A stretch of 64,000 bases of DNA, from assembly GCF_000745855.1 (NCBI RefSeq), contig NZ_JQKD01000007.1, forward strand, positions 1 to 64,000, given 5' to 3'. Below the pieces are notes generated by a model. That model saw only the letters and a list, made by a program, of their open reading frames with translations, was not told the DNA's origin and searched no databases. This DNA is from Xenophilus azovorans DSM 13620. GTDB taxonomy: Bacteria; Pseudomonadota; Gammaproteobacteria; Burkholderiales; Burkholderiaceae_C. Below, piece by piece: positions 1 to 6,734 of the stretch (positions are counted from its first letter, which is position 1; every line of letters starts with the position of its first letter). A program made the translations under genes and the position numbers.

Positions 1-327
1 GTGCCCATCCAGCGCGTGCTGACCGACAACGGCATGGCGTTTCGCTCGGGCCTGTTCAGCCAGGCTTGCCTGGAGATGGGCATCACCCAGAAGTTCACCC
101 GGGCCTACCGACCCCAGACCAATGGCAAGGCCGAGCGCTTCATCCAGTCCGCCCTGCGCGAGTGGGCCTACGGCCACGCCTACGCCAACTCAGACCAGCG
201 CCGTGCGGCCTTGTCCTTGTGGAATCACTTCTACAACTGGCACCGCCCCCACCACGGTATCAACTTGGCTGCTCCAATCACCCGTCTATCGATTCCTCGA
301 AAGAACCTGTTGACACTTCACATCTAG
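1..327 (+). mobile_element. IS481-type transposase, C-terminal part (cut by window edge)
   Basis: This is the C-terminal part of a DDE-type (rve integrase core) transposase. The stretch VLTDNGMAFRS carries the second catalytic aspartate and NGKAERFIQS the catalytic glutamate. The ending YNWHRPHHGI is typical of IS481 and IS3 relatives. The reading frame is open to base 1, so the N-terminus with the HTH domain and first aspartate lies outside the window. Whether the element is intact cannot be told. A strong hairpin overlaps its stop codon. The family is sure; IS481 rather than IS3 is likely. Confidence 0.85.
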
Positions 328-354
328 GGCCTGTTGCCGATAACAGGCCCTAGA
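323..354. repeat. 13-bp perfect inverted repeat between transposase and reductase gene
   Basis: Arms TCTAGGGCCTGTT and AACAGGCCCTAGA flank a 6-base loop. The structure covers the stop codons of both convergent genes. No T-tract follows on either strand, so it is not a textbook intrinsic terminator. It could still block read-through in both directions, or be part of the insertion-sequence end. Confidence 0.6.
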
Positions 355-1591
355 AGAAGCCCTCGACCGCCAGGTCCTGCGCCCGCCATGCCGGCCGCTG
401 CGCCAGCAGCTTGCGCAGCCGGCGCATGTCGCGCGCCCGGTCGATGCCCACGGCGCCGACGACCGCGCCGTCGCGCAGATGGACGAAGAGCGGTCCGTTC
501 CCGTCGGACCGGCCGGCCAGCACCTCGTCGCCGCAGGTGGGTGCGCCCAGCACCTGCAGGTTCACGCCGTACTGGTCCGACCAGAACCACGGGGGCGCGG
601 CGTGGCCGGCGGCGTCGGGCGCGGCGCCCGCATCGTCCAGCGATGCGATGTGCCGGGCCGCCGCCTCGCCCTGGCGGTTCGCGTTGTCCCAGGTCTCGAT
701 GCGGATGCCGGCGCCGTGCCAGGGGCACGCCTGCTCGGCGACGTCGCCGGCGGCGTAGACGTGCGGCGCCGACGTCCTGCCGTGGCGGTCGACCACGATG
801 CCCGAACGGACGTGCAGCCCGAGCTGCCGCGCCAGCGACAGGTTGGGGCTGATGCCGATGCCTGCCACCACGGCGCCGACCTGCACCTGCGTGCCGTCCG
901 ACAGTTGCGCGCTGCGCACCGCACCGTCCTCGCCATCGAGGCGGACCGCGGCCGTGCGCAGCCGCAGATCCACCCCCCGAGCGGCGTGGAGATCGCGGAG
1001 CCAGTCCGCCGCCGCGGCAGGCAGCGTGCGGCCGCACAGCCGCTCTCCCTGCTCGGCCAGGATGACCTCGACGCCCGCCTCGCGCGCGCCCGCCGCCACC
1101 TCCAGCCCGATCCAGCTGCCGCCCACGACGAGCAGCGCCCGCTGCTGCTGCGCACAGCGCGCGATGGACCCGCGCAGCGCCGCCGCGTCGGCCGCGCTGC
1201 GCAGGCAGTGGACGCCCGCCAGCCCGCTGCCGGGCACCGACAGCCGGCGGGGCACGCCGCCGGTGGCGAGCAGCAGCACGTCGTAGGGCAGGGTGGAGCC
1301 GTCGTCCAGCGCGATCGTCCTGGATGCGGCATCGCAGGCGAGCGCGGTGCGGCCGATCGCGCAGCGCGCGTTCGCGCCGGCGTCGGGCGCGATCCAGCGC
1401 AGTGCGTGCTCCTTGCCCCAGAGGTACTCCTTGGACAGCGGCGGCCGTTCGTAGGGGAGGTGGACCTCGTCGCTGACGAGCGCGACCTGCCCCGCATAGC
1501 CGAGCTGGCGCAGCGTCCTGAGCGCCGCGCCGGCCGCCTGTCCGCCGCCGACGATGACGACGCGGCGGCTGCCGCCCTCCACGCAGGTCAT
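350..1591 (-). CDS. FAD-dependent ferredoxin reductase of a Rieske oxygenase system
   Basis: This 413-residue flavoprotein is of the kind that passes electrons from NAD(P)H to a ferredoxin in aromatic-ring oxygenase systems. The N-terminal FAD-binding motif VVIVGGGQAAGAAL (about residues 9-22), a second Rossmann motif VVGGSWIGLEVA for NAD(P)H, and the late FAD motif YAAGDVAE are visible. The C-terminal reductase domain with PWFWSDQYG is typical of rubredoxin/ferredoxin reductases (BphA4 or ThcD type). Its ATG overlaps the stop of the Rieske ferredoxin gene upstream (ATGA), so the two are translationally coupled and probably partners. Family confidence is high; the exact partner is inferred from position. 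Confidence 0.92.
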   Translation of the reverse strand: MTCVEGGSRRVVIVGGGQAAGAALRTLRQLGYAGQVALVSDEVHLPYERPPLSKEYLWGKEHALRWIAPDAGANARCAIGRTALACDAASRTIALDDGSTLPYDVLLLATGGVPRRLSVPGSGLAGVHCLRSAADAAALRGSIARCAQQQRALLVVGGSWIGLEVAAGAREAGVEVILAEQGERLCGRTLPAAAADWLRDLHAARGVDLRLRTAAVRLDGEDGAVRSAQLSDGTQVQVGAVVAGIGISPNLSLARQLGLHVRSGIVVDRHGRTSAPHVYAAGDVAEQACPWHGAGIRIETWDNANRQGEAAARHIASLDDAGAAPDAAGHAAPPWFWSDQYGVNLQVLGAPTCGDEVLAGRSDGNGPLFVHLRDGAVVGAVGIDRARDMRRLRKLLAQRPAWRAQDLAVEGFF

Positions 1592-1935
1592 GGCGCGTCC
1601 GCCCCGGCGTCGGCGGGCACCTTCACCAGCAGCGATCCGTCCTCGACGCGCACCTCGTAGGTCGAGAGGTCGGCGGTCGCGACGGCCAGGCACTTGCCGC
1701 TGCGGATGTCGAACTGCGCGCCGTGCAGCGGGCATTCGATCGCATCGCCCTCGATGTAGCCCTCCGACAGCAGGGCATACGCATGCGTGCAGACGTCGTG
1801 GGTGGCGTAGACGCCGTCTTCCAGGCGGTAGAGCGCGATGGGGATGCCAGCCAGCCTGAGGCCCTTGGGCTCGCCCGGCTTCACGTCGGCGGCGGCGCAC
1901 GCGCGCACCCACTGCTTCGAGTCGCTGCAGTCCAT
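1588..1935 (-). CDS. Rieske-type [2Fe-2S] ferredoxin
   Basis: This is a small (115 aa) soluble electron carrier. The Rieske ligands are C49-T-H51 and C68-P-L-H71, spaced as in ferredoxins of three-component dioxygenases such as BphA3 or CarAc. It has no signal peptide, so it acts in the cytoplasm. It sits between the oxygenase gene (12 bases upstream) and the FAD reductase gene (4-base overlap), the order expected for an oxygenase-ferredoxin-reductase chain. Nitrite reductase small-subunit relatives look alike, but context favours the oxygenase role. Confidence 0.93.
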   Translation of the reverse strand: MDCSDSKQWVRACAAADVKPGEPKGLRLAGIPIALYRLEDGVYATHDVCTHAYALLSEGYIEGDAIECPLHGAQFDIRSGKCLAVATADLSTYEVRVEDGSLLVKVPADAGADAP

Positions 1936-1947
1936 GGTCGTCTCCCG

Positions 1948-3171
1948 TCAGCGGGGCAGGCGGCGCCAGTCGCTCTCGACGGATTCCAGCCGGCCGCCGG
2001 TGGCGGTGATGCCGGAATAGTCGCGCGCCTCGGGCAGCGCGCTGGCGGGCGTCTCGTCGTTCATGAACTTCCGCACCGCCTGCAGCAGGTGGCGGCGCAG
2101 CCGGATGATGGCCTGGTCCGCGGAGCACAGGTATTCCTCCGAGCGGTCGACGATGGGGCCCATGCTGATCTGGGTGACGAAGTCCTCCACCACGATGTCG
2201 TTGAAGCCGGTGTGGTTGCCGTTCTTCATCAGCATGCGGTTCTGCCCCCAGGCGAGGTCCGGGTCGTGGCACACGCCGCCGGCCATGGGCCAGGTGTTGG
2301 CGCGCTGGGCACGCTTCATCGAATCCGTCGGCCGCTTCGTGTTGTAGAAGATGTACCACTGGATCAGGTGCGTGTCGTCGACCGGCACCGCGACGATGAC
2401 GGTGCGGTCCTGGTCGTCGCCCGTGTTGATCGGCGGGATCATGCCGTAGTAGGGCATCACGAATTCCGTCACGCGCGCCACGCAGTGGCCGTCGGCCGCC
2501 TCGCGCAGGGCGGCCGCGCGGTAGCCGTAGGGCGTGTCCTCGAAGCGGTAGCGCACGGCGCTGTTCACGCGCGTGGCTGCCATGTCCATCTTCGAGTTCT
2601 CCAGATGGCTCTGGTGCAGCAGGGCGATGTGCGAGGAGTCGATGGTCGCCTCCACGCCCTGGAGCCAGTTGGAGTTGAGTTCCAGCCCGCATGCGTACGC
2701 CTGGTCCGGCGGCAGGTCCATCCACTCGAAGTTGGGCGCCGGCGGCGCCTCGCCCTGGCCCAGCCACACCCATACCAGGCCGCCGCCTTCCAGCGCCGGG
2801 TAGTTCTTCACGTCCACCGTCTTGCGGAAGCCCTCCGGGTTGGACGCCTCGTTGGGCACTTCGAGGACCTCGCCGGACACGCAGATCTTCCAGGCGTGGA
2901 AGATGCAGCGCAGCGCGTTGTCCTCGTTGCGCGCCAGCGCGAGCGATGCGCCGCGGTGCGGGCAGGCCTCGTTGAGGAAGCCGACGTGGCCGTCGTGCGT
3001 GCGGTAGGCGACGTAGCGGTTGCCGAACAGCTTCACCCGGACCGGCGCGCCGCCGGCCTCGAGCCGGCACGAGAGCACCGCCGGCACCCAGTAGAGCTGC
3101 CGCAGCATGCGCCCCATGGGCGCGTCACCTTCGATGCGCGTCAGCAGTTCGTTTTCTTCCTTCGTTGTCAT
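1948..3171 (-). CDS. Rieske non-heme iron oxygenase, large subunit (phthalate dioxygenase-like)
   Basis: The 407-residue oxygenase should hydroxylate or demethylate an aromatic or related substrate. The N-terminal Rieske domain has C70-P-H72 and C89-I-F-H92. The catalytic domain has the mononuclear iron motif D178-S-S-H181-(4)-H186. The length and the start (MLRQLYWVPAVLS) resemble the phthalate 4,5-dioxygenase/vanillate demethylase group, which acts without a beta subunit; none is encoded here. A GAGGTG-like ribosome site precedes the ATG. It is first in its operon, behind a promoter with a shared operator. The substrate is unknown. Confidence 0.93.
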   Translation of the reverse strand: MTTKEENELLTRIEGDAPMGRMLRQLYWVPAVLSCRLEAGGAPVRVKLFGNRYVAYRTHDGHVGFLNEACPHRGASLALARNEDNALRCIFHAWKICVSGEVLEVPNEASNPEGFRKTVDVKNYPALEGGGLVWVWLGQGEAPPAPNFEWMDLPPDQAYACGLELNSNWLQGVEATIDSSHIALLHQSHLENSKMDMAATRVNSAVRYRFEDTPYGYRAAALREAADGHCVARVTEFVMPYYGMIPPINTGDDQDRTVIVAVPVDDTHLIQWYIFYNTKRPTDSMKRAQRANTWPMAGGVCHDPDLAWGQNRMLMKNGNHTGFNDIVVEDFVTQISMGPIVDRSEEYLCSADQAIIRLRRHLLQAVRKFMNDETPASALPEARDYSGITATGGRLESVESDWRRLPR

Positions 3172-3224
3172 GTGGGCACCTCTGCGATGTGGGGTCGATT
3201 GACGGGATTGATGAAAGCTGCTGA

Positions 3225-3253
3225 AATATCTTCCTGAGAAGATAATTTGTCAA
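3225..3253 (-). promoter_or_regulatory. Sigma-70-type promoter of the Rieske oxygenase operon
   Basis: On the minus strand TTGACA (bases 3253-3248) is followed after exactly 17 bases by GATATT (3230-3225). That is a consensus -35 and a 4/6 match -10. It would give a leader of roughly 45 bases before the oxygenase ATG. An 18-bp palindrome fills the spacer and the -10, as expected for repression by steric block. Confidence 0.6.
3227..3244. promoter_or_regulatory. Operator palindrome TATCTT-N6-AAGATA, copy 1
   Basis: TATCTT CCTGAG AAGATA is a perfect 6-6-6 inverted repeat placed between the -35 and -10 of the minus-strand promoter. A second copy, identical at 18 of 20 bases including the following AT, lies before the ABC-transporter operon at 6631. 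The size suits a MarR-family dimer, and a MarR-type gene lies between the two operators. Confidence 0.65.
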
Positions 3254-3303
3254 GCAACTCAAGGGATTTCACTTAAAGATTCGCGAATGAAGCCTGCAAA
3301 TGA

Positions 3304-3322
3304 GTTGGGTAAGTTTGGCGAA
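3304..3322 (+). promoter_or_regulatory. Tandem pair of GTTKGG direct repeats
   Basis: GTTGGGTAAG is followed without a real gap by GTTTGGCGAA (start-to-start 9 bases), 40 bases before the start of the fusion reductase gene. Similar pairs occur upstream of the MarR-type gene and of the ABC-transporter operon. This is a candidate protein-binding array. The match is by eye and the last four positions vary. Confidence 0.35.
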
Positions 3323-3361
3323 TTCGACGCGAAGCCTGTCTTGCGCCCCGGAAGGAACACG

Positions 3362-5035
3362 ATGAATCCACTCCACTACCCGGTCACCGACCGATCACGC
3401 ATCCGTCTGTTCGCCGGCCGGGGATCGAACGAGAAGGCCGCCATCCACGAGGTCATCGATTCGGCGCTGTACGGCGTGGTGTCGTACGTCGTCGACGGCC
3501 AGCCTTTCGCCACGCCGACCATGGTGTGGCGCGAAGGCGACCACCTCTACTGGCACGGATCGGCGGGCAGCCGCATGCTCAAGCACCTCGCCGCGGGCGC
3601 CGACGTGTGCATCAACTTCACGCACCTCGACGGTTTCGTTCTGTCGCGGCTCGCGTCGGCCCACACCCTGAACTACCGTTCGGTGATGGTGTACGGCGCC
3701 ACCGAGCCGGTGGATTCGCTCGAGGACCGGATGGAGCAGCTCCAGCGCTTCCTCGCATCGCGCTTCCCGGGCCGATGGGAGGAGATCAAGCAGCCGAGCC
3801 TGCACGAGCTCAAGAGCATCCTGATGGTGCGCATGCGGATCCAGGAGGGCTCGCTCAAGCGGCGCGCGGGCCCGCCCGCGGACGGGCTGCCCATCTTCGG
3901 CGGTGAAGCGCTGTACGGCCAGGCCTGCTGGGCAGGCGAGATTCCGCTGGGCGTGGTGGCCTACCCGGGGCGCCCGGCGGCGAGGCTCAAGGAGGAAGTG
4001 ACGACGCCGGCATACGTCGAGACGTTCGCCGGCCACATGGGCCTGCGCACGCCGGGCGAGCAGGTCGGCCCGCCGCCGCCCGCACGCGTGAAGGTCCTGG
4101 AGGCGCAGATGGCAGCCAAGGAGGTGCGCAGGATCCGCATGCAGGCCATGGCGCCGGAGCAGTTGCCCGCGATGGAAGCGGGGACGCACGCGCGCGTGAG
4201 CGTGGTGCTGCGCGATGGGACGCGCGACTTCCGCCCCTACACCGTCGTGGAGGTCGACAGCCAGCGCCGATGGTTCGCCATCGCGGTGCTGAAGGAAGCG
4301 GAGGGCCGCGGCGGCTCGGTGTACCTGCACGACCGGGTGCAGCCTGGCGACGAGCTGGAGATCGAGGCCTTCCCCAACGAGTTCCCGATCGTGCCGTCGA
4401 CGCGGTCGGCGATCCTGGTCGCCGGCGGTATCGGGGTGACGCCGATCGTGGCCATCGCCCGGGAACTGAAGGCGCGGGGCATCGGGTTCGCGGTGCACTA
4501 CACGGCCCGGGGCGAGGCGACCGCGGCCTACCGCGGCGAACTCGCCGCGATGGGCGGCGAGGCCTACCGCTTCTACGATACGGCACGCGAGGGTTCATCC
4601 CGCATGCCCTTGCAGGAAGTCCTCGGCGCACCCGTGGCGGGCCGCCACGTGTATGTGTGCGGTCCGGCTTCTCTGGTGGATGCCGTCGTCGAGGCGGCGC
4701 TCGCGCAGGGGTATCCGCCGGAATGCGTGCATCACGAACTCTTCAAGGCGCCGCCGCCCAAGTCCACCGACCGGCCGGTCAAGGTGGACCTCACCCGCTC
4801 CGGCACCCGACTGGAGGTCGCGCCGGGCACGTCCATCCTCGATGCGGTGCTGGCGGCCGGCGTTTACGTGCCGCACAGCTGCAAGCGCGGCGAATGCGGC
4901 GAATGCGCCGTGAAGGTGGCGGCCGGTTCGGTGTCGCACCGCGACCGGTTCCTGACGCCCGAACAGCGCGGCGGCGGACTCGCCTGCATCTGCGTCTCCT
5001 GGTCCGACGGCGACGCCATCACGCTGAATCTCTAG
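3362..5035 (+). CDS. Fusion of a PNPOx-like flavin domain with a phthalate-dioxygenase-type reductase
   Basis: Residues about 20-210 resemble pyridoxamine-5'-phosphate-oxidase-like split-barrel proteins (AIHEVIDSALYGVVSYVVDGQPFATPT region, cut here in two readings at most). Residues about 265-460 form a reductase: flavin motif RPYTVV (291-296), NAD motif GGIGVTP (355-361) and CGP (433-435). The C-terminal plant-type [2Fe-2S] ferredoxin has C507, C512, C515 and C542 or C544. Electrons would flow NADH, flavin, iron-sulfur, oxygenase. An upstream in-frame start at 3287 exists, but GGAAGGAAC lies just before this ATG and homology begins here. The oxygenase operon across the promoter already has its own ferredoxin and reductase, so this is a second electron supply. 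The role of the N-terminal domain is unknown. Confidence 0.88.
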   Translation: MNPLHYPVTDRSRIRLFAGRGSNEKAAIHEVIDSALYGVVSYVVDGQPFATPTMVWREGDHLYWHGSAGSRMLKHLAAGADVCINFTHLDGFVLSRLASAHTLNYRSVMVYGATEPVDSLEDRMEQLQRFLASRFPGRWEEIKQPSLHELKSILMVRMRIQEGSLKRRAGPPADGLPIFGGEALYGQACWAGEIPLGVVAYPGRPAARLKEEVTTPAYVETFAGHMGLRTPGEQVGPPPPARVKVLEAQMAAKEVRRIRMQAMAPEQLPAMEAGTHARVSVVLRDGTRDFRPYTVVEVDSQRRWFAIAVLKEAEGRGGSVYLHDRVQPGDELEIEAFPNEFPIVPSTRSAILVAGGIGVTPIVAIARELKARGIGFAVHYTARGEATAAYRGELAAMGGEAYRFYDTAREGSSRMPLQEVLGAPVAGRHVYVCGPASLVDAVVEAALAQGYPPECVHHELFKAPPPKSTDRPVKVDLTRSGTRLEVAPGTSILDAVLAAGVYVPHSCKRGECGECAVKVAAGSVSHRDRFLTPEQRGGGLACICVSWSDGDAITLNL

Positions 5036-5070
5036 ACGATCTCCCTTCGACTCCGACAGCGAGCCTCACC

Positions 5071-5715
5071 GTGACCGAAGCCACCCGCATCCTCCATCTC
5101 ATTGCGTCGCCCCGGCCGAACAGCCGCTCCCGCGCCGTCGCGCAGGCCTATCTCGACGCATTCAAGTACGCCGATCCGGCCGTCCTCGTCGAGGAACTGG
5201 ACCTGTGGAGCATGGAGCTGCCCACCATCGACGGGGCCCTGCTGAGCGCGAAGTACGCGATCCTGGCGCGCAGGCCGCACCGGCCCGAGGAGGCGCAGGC
5301 CTGGGAAAGGGTCCTGGCACTGACGCAGCACTTCCTGAGCTTCGATCACTACGTCTTCAGCGTACCGATGTGGAACCTCGGCATCCCCTACCGGCTGAAG
5401 CACTACATCGATGTCGTCACCCAGCCGGGCATCACGTTCTCCTGGACGCCGGAACGCGGCTACGAGGGCCTGGTGCTCGGCCGTTCGGCGCTCGTCGCCT
5501 GCGCGAGCGCGTTCGACTACGGCGCCGGCTCGGCGCTCCACCCGTGGGACCAGCAGAAGTCCCACATGCACACGTGGCTGCGCTTCATCGGCATCGACGA
5601 CGTCGGGTTGATCGACTGCGGGCCGACGCGCCCGGGCGAGCCCGGCGCACAGGCCGCGCAGGCGCGCGCGGAGGAAGAAGCGATCCGGCGGGGCCGGGCT
5701 GCCCAACGCAAGTAA
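5071..5715 (+). CDS. FMN-dependent NADH:quinone oxidoreductase / azoreductase-like flavoprotein
   Basis: This is a 214-residue flavodoxin-fold protein of the AzoR family. SPRPNSRSRAVA near the N-terminus is the FMN phosphate loop, and VPMWNLGIPYRLKHYID is the conserved flavin-contact region. It probably reduces quinones or azo bonds with NAD(P)H, and here could protect against quinones made during ring oxidation. The start is a GTG; no ATG fits before the conserved N-terminus. It lies 35 bases after the fusion reductase, in the same direction, so co-transcription is likely. Confidence 0.85.
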   Translation: MTEATRILHLIASPRPNSRSRAVAQAYLDAFKYADPAVLVEELDLWSMELPTIDGALLSAKYAILARRPHRPEEAQAWERVLALTQHFLSFDHYVFSVPMWNLGIPYRLKHYIDVVTQPGITFSWTPERGYEGLVLGRSALVACASAFDYGAGSALHPWDQQKSHMHTWLRFIGIDDVGLIDCGPTRPGEPGAQAAQARAEEEAIRRGRAAQRK

Positions 5716-5721
5716 CGCACT

Positions 5722-5756
5722 GTTTGGCAAAATCCATAGAATGGTCGTTGGGCAAA
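5722..5756 (+). promoter_or_regulatory. Spaced pair of GTTKGGCAAA direct repeats before the regulator gene
   Basis: GTTTGGCAAA (5722-5731) and GTTGGGCAAA (5747-5756) are 9/10 identical and 25 bases apart start to start. The second copy lies inside the 27-bp inverted repeat abutting the regulator start codon. These are the two best-conserved copies of the motif also found before 3362 and 6735. Confidence 0.4.
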
Positions 5757-5767
5757 CCAAGGACCAT
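5741..5767. promoter_or_regulatory. 27-bp inverted repeat abutting the start codon of the MarR-type gene
   Basis: ATGGTCGTTGG, five bases, CCAAGGACCAT: the 11-base arms match at 10 positions. The ATG of the regulator follows directly at 5768, and the ribosome site AAGGA is inside the right arm. A protein bound here would block translation-start DNA, and the RNA hairpin would hide the ribosome site. This is the obvious place for autoregulation. Confidence 0.55.
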
Positions 5768-6604
5768 ATGTCGAAAAGCGACTCCAACAACATCGACCTT
5801 TCATCGATCGAAGCGCGGCTGGCGCTGCGCCCGCGTGCGAAGCCGTACTGGCAGGTGTGCGTGCCGGGCGCCCACCTGGGCTACTACAAGGGCCATCGCG
5901 GCAGCACCTGGTATGGCCGCAGATTCGTCGGGGACGGCAAGTACAAGCAGGAGAAGCTCGGCCCGAGCCGGGATGGACACGACACCACGGGGCTGACCTT
6001 CGAAGCGGCCCGCCAGGAACTGCTGCGCTGGGCCGCGGCGGACGGCAGGGCCGGCTCCGACCTGCATGCCACGCGGAGCGAGGCGGGACGCGCCGCGCGC
6101 CGCGTCGACGAACTCAAGCCGAATCGGCTGGATGCCATTTCCGAGGCCTGGGCATACACCCGCCCCGACGTCGATTTCTGGCTTCCCGGCTTCTTCCTGC
6201 GCATCGAATACGCCCACTATCTCCACGACCGGCGCGTTCAGGAGATCGCCAAGCAGGCCAGCACCAATGTGGGGGACATGCATGTGCTGCTCGCGCTGAG
6301 ACGCAACGGACCGGACAGCGCGATGAGGCCCACCGACCTGTACCGCGAACTCCTGGTGACGTCGGGGGCCATCACGAAGCGGCTGGACAGCCTGGTGACG
6401 CAGCGGCTCGTCGAGCGTGTCGCTGCCGTGGACGACCGGCGCTCGGAATTGGTGCGCCTGACCAAGCGGGGACTCGCCGTCGCCGATGCGGCCATGAGCC
6501 GCATCGCCACCTCGCTGGAGGACATCGTGCGCGCCAGCGGCGTGAGCCACGCGGAGTTGAAGCGCGTCGACGACTGCTTCCGCCGGCTGATTGCCGCCAT
6601 GTAG
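5768..6604 (+). CDS. MarR-family regulator with an N-terminal tyrosine-integrase arm-type DNA-binding domain
   Basis: The C-terminal half (about 130-278) is a MarR winged helix: recognition helix SGAITKRLDSLV (199-210), wing VDDRRSELVRLT (221-232) and dimerisation helices at both ends. The N-terminal part (about 10-90) is not MarR. KPYWQV, PGAHLGYYKG, RGSTWYGRR and GKYKQEKLG are the signature of the arm-type DNA-binding domain of phage tyrosine integrases. At 278 residues it is about 130 longer than a usual MarR. This ATG is preferred over 5741 because AAGGA lies just before it and 5741 has no ribosome site. It probably controls the flanking oxygenase and transporter operons. There is no recombinase catalytic domain. 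Confidence 0.82.
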   Translation: MSKSDSNNIDLSSIEARLALRPRAKPYWQVCVPGAHLGYYKGHRGSTWYGRRFVGDGKYKQEKLGPSRDGHDTTGLTFEAARQELLRWAAADGRAGSDLHATRSEAGRAARRVDELKPNRLDAISEAWAYTRPDVDFWLPGFFLRIEYAHYLHDRRVQEIAKQASTNVGDMHVLLALRRNGPDSAMRPTDLYRELLVTSGAITKRLDSLVTQRLVERVAAVDDRRSELVRLTKRGLAVADAAMSRIATSLEDIVRASGVSHAELKRVDDCFRRLIAAM

Positions 6605-6622
6605 CGCTCAGGGTAATCCTCA

Positions 6623-6650
6623 GTGACTTTTATCTTCCTAGAAAGATAAT
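6623..6650 (+). promoter_or_regulatory. Promoter of the ABC-transporter operon
   Basis: GTGACT (6623-6628, 4/6 to TTGACA) is followed by 16 bases and GATAAT (6645-6650, 5/6 to TATAAT). The 18-bp operator palindrome overlaps spacer and -10, the same arrangement as at the oxygenase promoter. Confidence 0.45.
6631..6648. promoter_or_regulatory. Operator palindrome TATCTT-N6-AAGATA, copy 2
   Basis: TATCTT CCTAGA AAGATA is a perfect 6-6-6 inverted repeat, identical to the copy at 3227 in both arms and in the first three spacer bases. It ties the transporter operon to the oxygenase operon as one regulon. Confidence 0.65.
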
Positions 6651-6676
6651 GTTTGGGAAGCTAGTTGTTGGGTTAA
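6651..6676 (+). promoter_or_regulatory. Third pair of GTTKGG direct repeats
   Basis: GTTTGGGAAG (6651-6660) and GTTGGGTTAA (6667-6676), 16 bases start to start, lie directly downstream of the operator palindrome. They are weaker matches (8/10) to the copies before the MarR-type gene. Confidence 0.3.
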
Positions 6677-6734
6677 CTGGCCCGCTCCTTGCATGGCAAG
6701 GCGCATCCGACATCACTTGGCTACCGGCCCTCCC

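Noticed and set aside
3287-3361. Earlier start for the fusion reductase
   Set aside because: The extra 25 residues have no similarity to the family and no ribosome site, and they would cover the direct repeats at 3304-3322.
5768-6040. Remnant of an integrated element with a broken integrase gene
   Set aside because: The arm-type domain is in frame with an intact MarR domain, with an operator-like repeat at its start and a good ribosome site; a single functional fusion explains it better than decay.
6687-6701. Palindrome CCTTGC-ATG-GCAAGG as start codon with operator for the binding-protein gene
   Set aside because: Translation from this ATG gives a charged leader before the twin-arginine-like signal; the ATG at 6735 fits better. 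The dyad itself may still matter but has no second copy.
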